Under the pieces are notes generated by a model, which saw nothing but the letters and a program-made list of their open reading frames with translations, had not been told where the DNA came from and did not search any database. DNA of 64,000 bases from CAVVZJ01 sp963752755 (GTDB taxonomy: Bacteria > Planctomycetota > Planctomycetia > Isosphaerales > Isosphaeraceae): positions 372,001 to 436,000 of the forward strand of contig CAVVZJ010000003.1 of the NCBI GenBank assembly GCA_963752755.1, read 5' to 3'. The translations under genes were made by a program, and so were the position numbers. This document shows, in pieces, positions 62,949 to 64,000 of the stretch (its first letter is position 1; the number at the start of each line of letters is the position of its first letter).

Positions 62949-64000
62949 ATGTCGAATGTCCCTTCTCTCCATCGACTCGAAACGACAGGGGTACGAGTCA
63001 TACGAGAACGACGTCGTCCCGGTTTCACGCTGATCGAGGCACTGGTATTCATCGCGATCATTGATGTTTTGATCGCCCTGCTGCTGCCCGCCGTGTAAGT
63101 GGTCCGCGAGGCCGCCCGCAGGGCACGAATAACCTGAAGCAGATTGGCATCGCGCTGCACAACTATCACTCGACCCACGACGTCTTCCCCCTGGGCGTCT
63201 CGCGTTACGGCCCGCCGACCGTGGTCAACTGGGACAACTGGAGCGCCCACGCGCTGCTGCTCGGTGCTCTCGAACAGGGGGCGATCTACAACGCCTGCAA
63301 CTTCATGGTGGGCACCAACGACACCAGCCAGCCCGGCGCCACGATGATCGCGACGGTCACCGCGGCGAAGGTCGCGACGTTCCTCTGCCTGTCGGACCCG
63401 TACGCCGGTCAGCCGTGCGACAGCAATTACTACGCCTGCCAGGGAACGACGACGCTTCTCAACTCGATCCGCTCGGGCCAGCCGGTCCCGGGCAGCACCG
63501 GCCTGTTCACCGACTTCCGGAGCTACGGCGTGCGGGACGCGACCGACGGCACGTCGAACACGATTGCTTTCTCCGAGGCGCTGACCAGCAACCTCGGAAT
63601 TGGCACGGCGAACAACGGCTGGCGCGGCAACATGGTGGAGAACGTCGTCGGCAACGGCAAGGACCAGGCGCTCGACTTCCGCAACCCGACCTCGCTCGCT
63701 TATATTACGGGCACGATGTTCCCGCGGTGCGACGGTGCCTGGTTCAAAAACTCGAAGATCCACGGCGCGCGCGGGTCCTTCTGGGAGTTGGGGGCCGTCG
63801 GGATCACGCTGTTCAACACGGTCGTCACGCCGAACTCGAAGATGCACCCGTGGAGCGCCTGCCGCTCGTCGCAGTCGGCCTGGCCCGACAACGCAACCTA
63901 CTCGAACGCCCAGAGCCAGCACCCGGGCGGCGTTAACTGCCTGATGGGCGACGGCAGCGTTCGATTCATCAAGGACAGCGTCGCCGAGACGACCTGGTGG
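62949..64000 (+). pseudogene. Degraded DUF1559 gene (runs off the window)
   Basis: The N-terminus RRPGFTLIEALVFIAIIDVL followed by IALLLPAV is a prepilin leader with drift (GFTLIEA, IIDVL for IIGVL) and then stops at TAA where CAG is usual (63097-63099). The next lines read VVREAARR and then lose seven bases where CCAGTGC is expected (CGCAGGGCACGAATAAC). From 63125 the DUF1559 body is open to the window edge: NNLKQIGIALHNYHSTHDVF, RDATDGTSNTIAFSEALTSN, and HPGGVNCLMGDGSVRFIKDS. Unlike the other broken genes, this one shows a stop codon, substitutions and a multi-base deletion, so genuine decay is likely. Compare the intact paralogue at 56723-57751. Confidence 0.8.

Overview
The window is high-GC DNA (roughly two thirds G+C by eye) and almost certainly comes from a planctomycete, most likely of the Isosphaeraceae/Isosphaerales type. 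The evidence is the density of families typical of that phylum: DUF1549/DUF1553 and DUF1501 proteins, DUF1559 proteins with a prepilin-like N-terminus, a PVC-type dehydrogenase/cytochrome c protein, DUF1080, several sulfatases with a formylglycine-generating enzyme, Tat-exported Gfo/Idh oxidoreductases, an Uma2 relic and a Pkn-type kinase. The placement rests on family content only; there is no rRNA in the window.

Layout. 0-9.7 kb is a minus-strand block of exported degradative and envelope genes: a ceramidase-like protein cut by the window edge, DUF1080, an enolase-superfamily enzyme, DUF2207 plus LemA, a Gfo/Idh oxidoreductase, and a sulfatase directly downstream of a membrane-anchored formylglycine-generating enzyme. 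10-14.6 kb holds a PVC cytochrome protein and two amidohydrolases joined by ATGA overlaps. 14.7-22.5 kb holds a Ser/Thr kinase, a zinc-ribbon/spherulin-4 protein, a small coiled-coil membrane protein, purN, an Uma2 relic and ileS. 22.8-28.8 kb is a complete NiFe-hydrogenase maturation set in the order hypF-C-D-E-A-B, preceded by a perfect 28-nt inverted repeat; no hydrogenase structural gene is in the window. A nikR gene lies 18 kb further on.

28.8-38.4 kb contains a large secreted protein resembling six-hairpin glycosidases, a polytopic membrane protein, a DUF1549/DUF1553 + DUF1501 pair, a secreted unknown and an amidohydrolase. 38.5-44.2 kb is the most interesting region: a compact three-gene cassette of (i) a DUF559-type nuclease behind what looks like a degenerate P-loop domain, (ii) a winged-helix-like protein with a proline-rich linker, and (iii) a giant protein joining an AAA-type ATPase to a HerA/VirB4-like ATPase. 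It looks like a conflict (defence) module whose exact composition I do not recognise. 44.2-55.8 kb has a GNAT, tRNA-Met(CAT), a lipoprotein-like isoaspartyl methyltransferase, nikR, Gfo/Idh, two SRPBCC-type membrane proteins, tRNA-Leu(TAG), an FAD oxidoreductase and an M48 protease/LemA pair. 56.2-64 kb has a lipoprotein + DUF1559 pair, a second sulfatase, an AraC regulator beside a DapA-like aldolase and an Old-Yellow-Enzyme-like oxidoreductase, and a broken DUF1559 gene running off the end.

A striking overall property is that about a third of the recognisable genes are interrupted by single-base frameshifts while each segment is otherwise perfectly conserved. I count about 30 one-base insertions against about 6 one-base deletions. 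The likeliest cause is residual insertion error from long-read sequencing, but the bias deserves a check. For such genes the coordinates span the whole conserved product and the approximate shift points are given.
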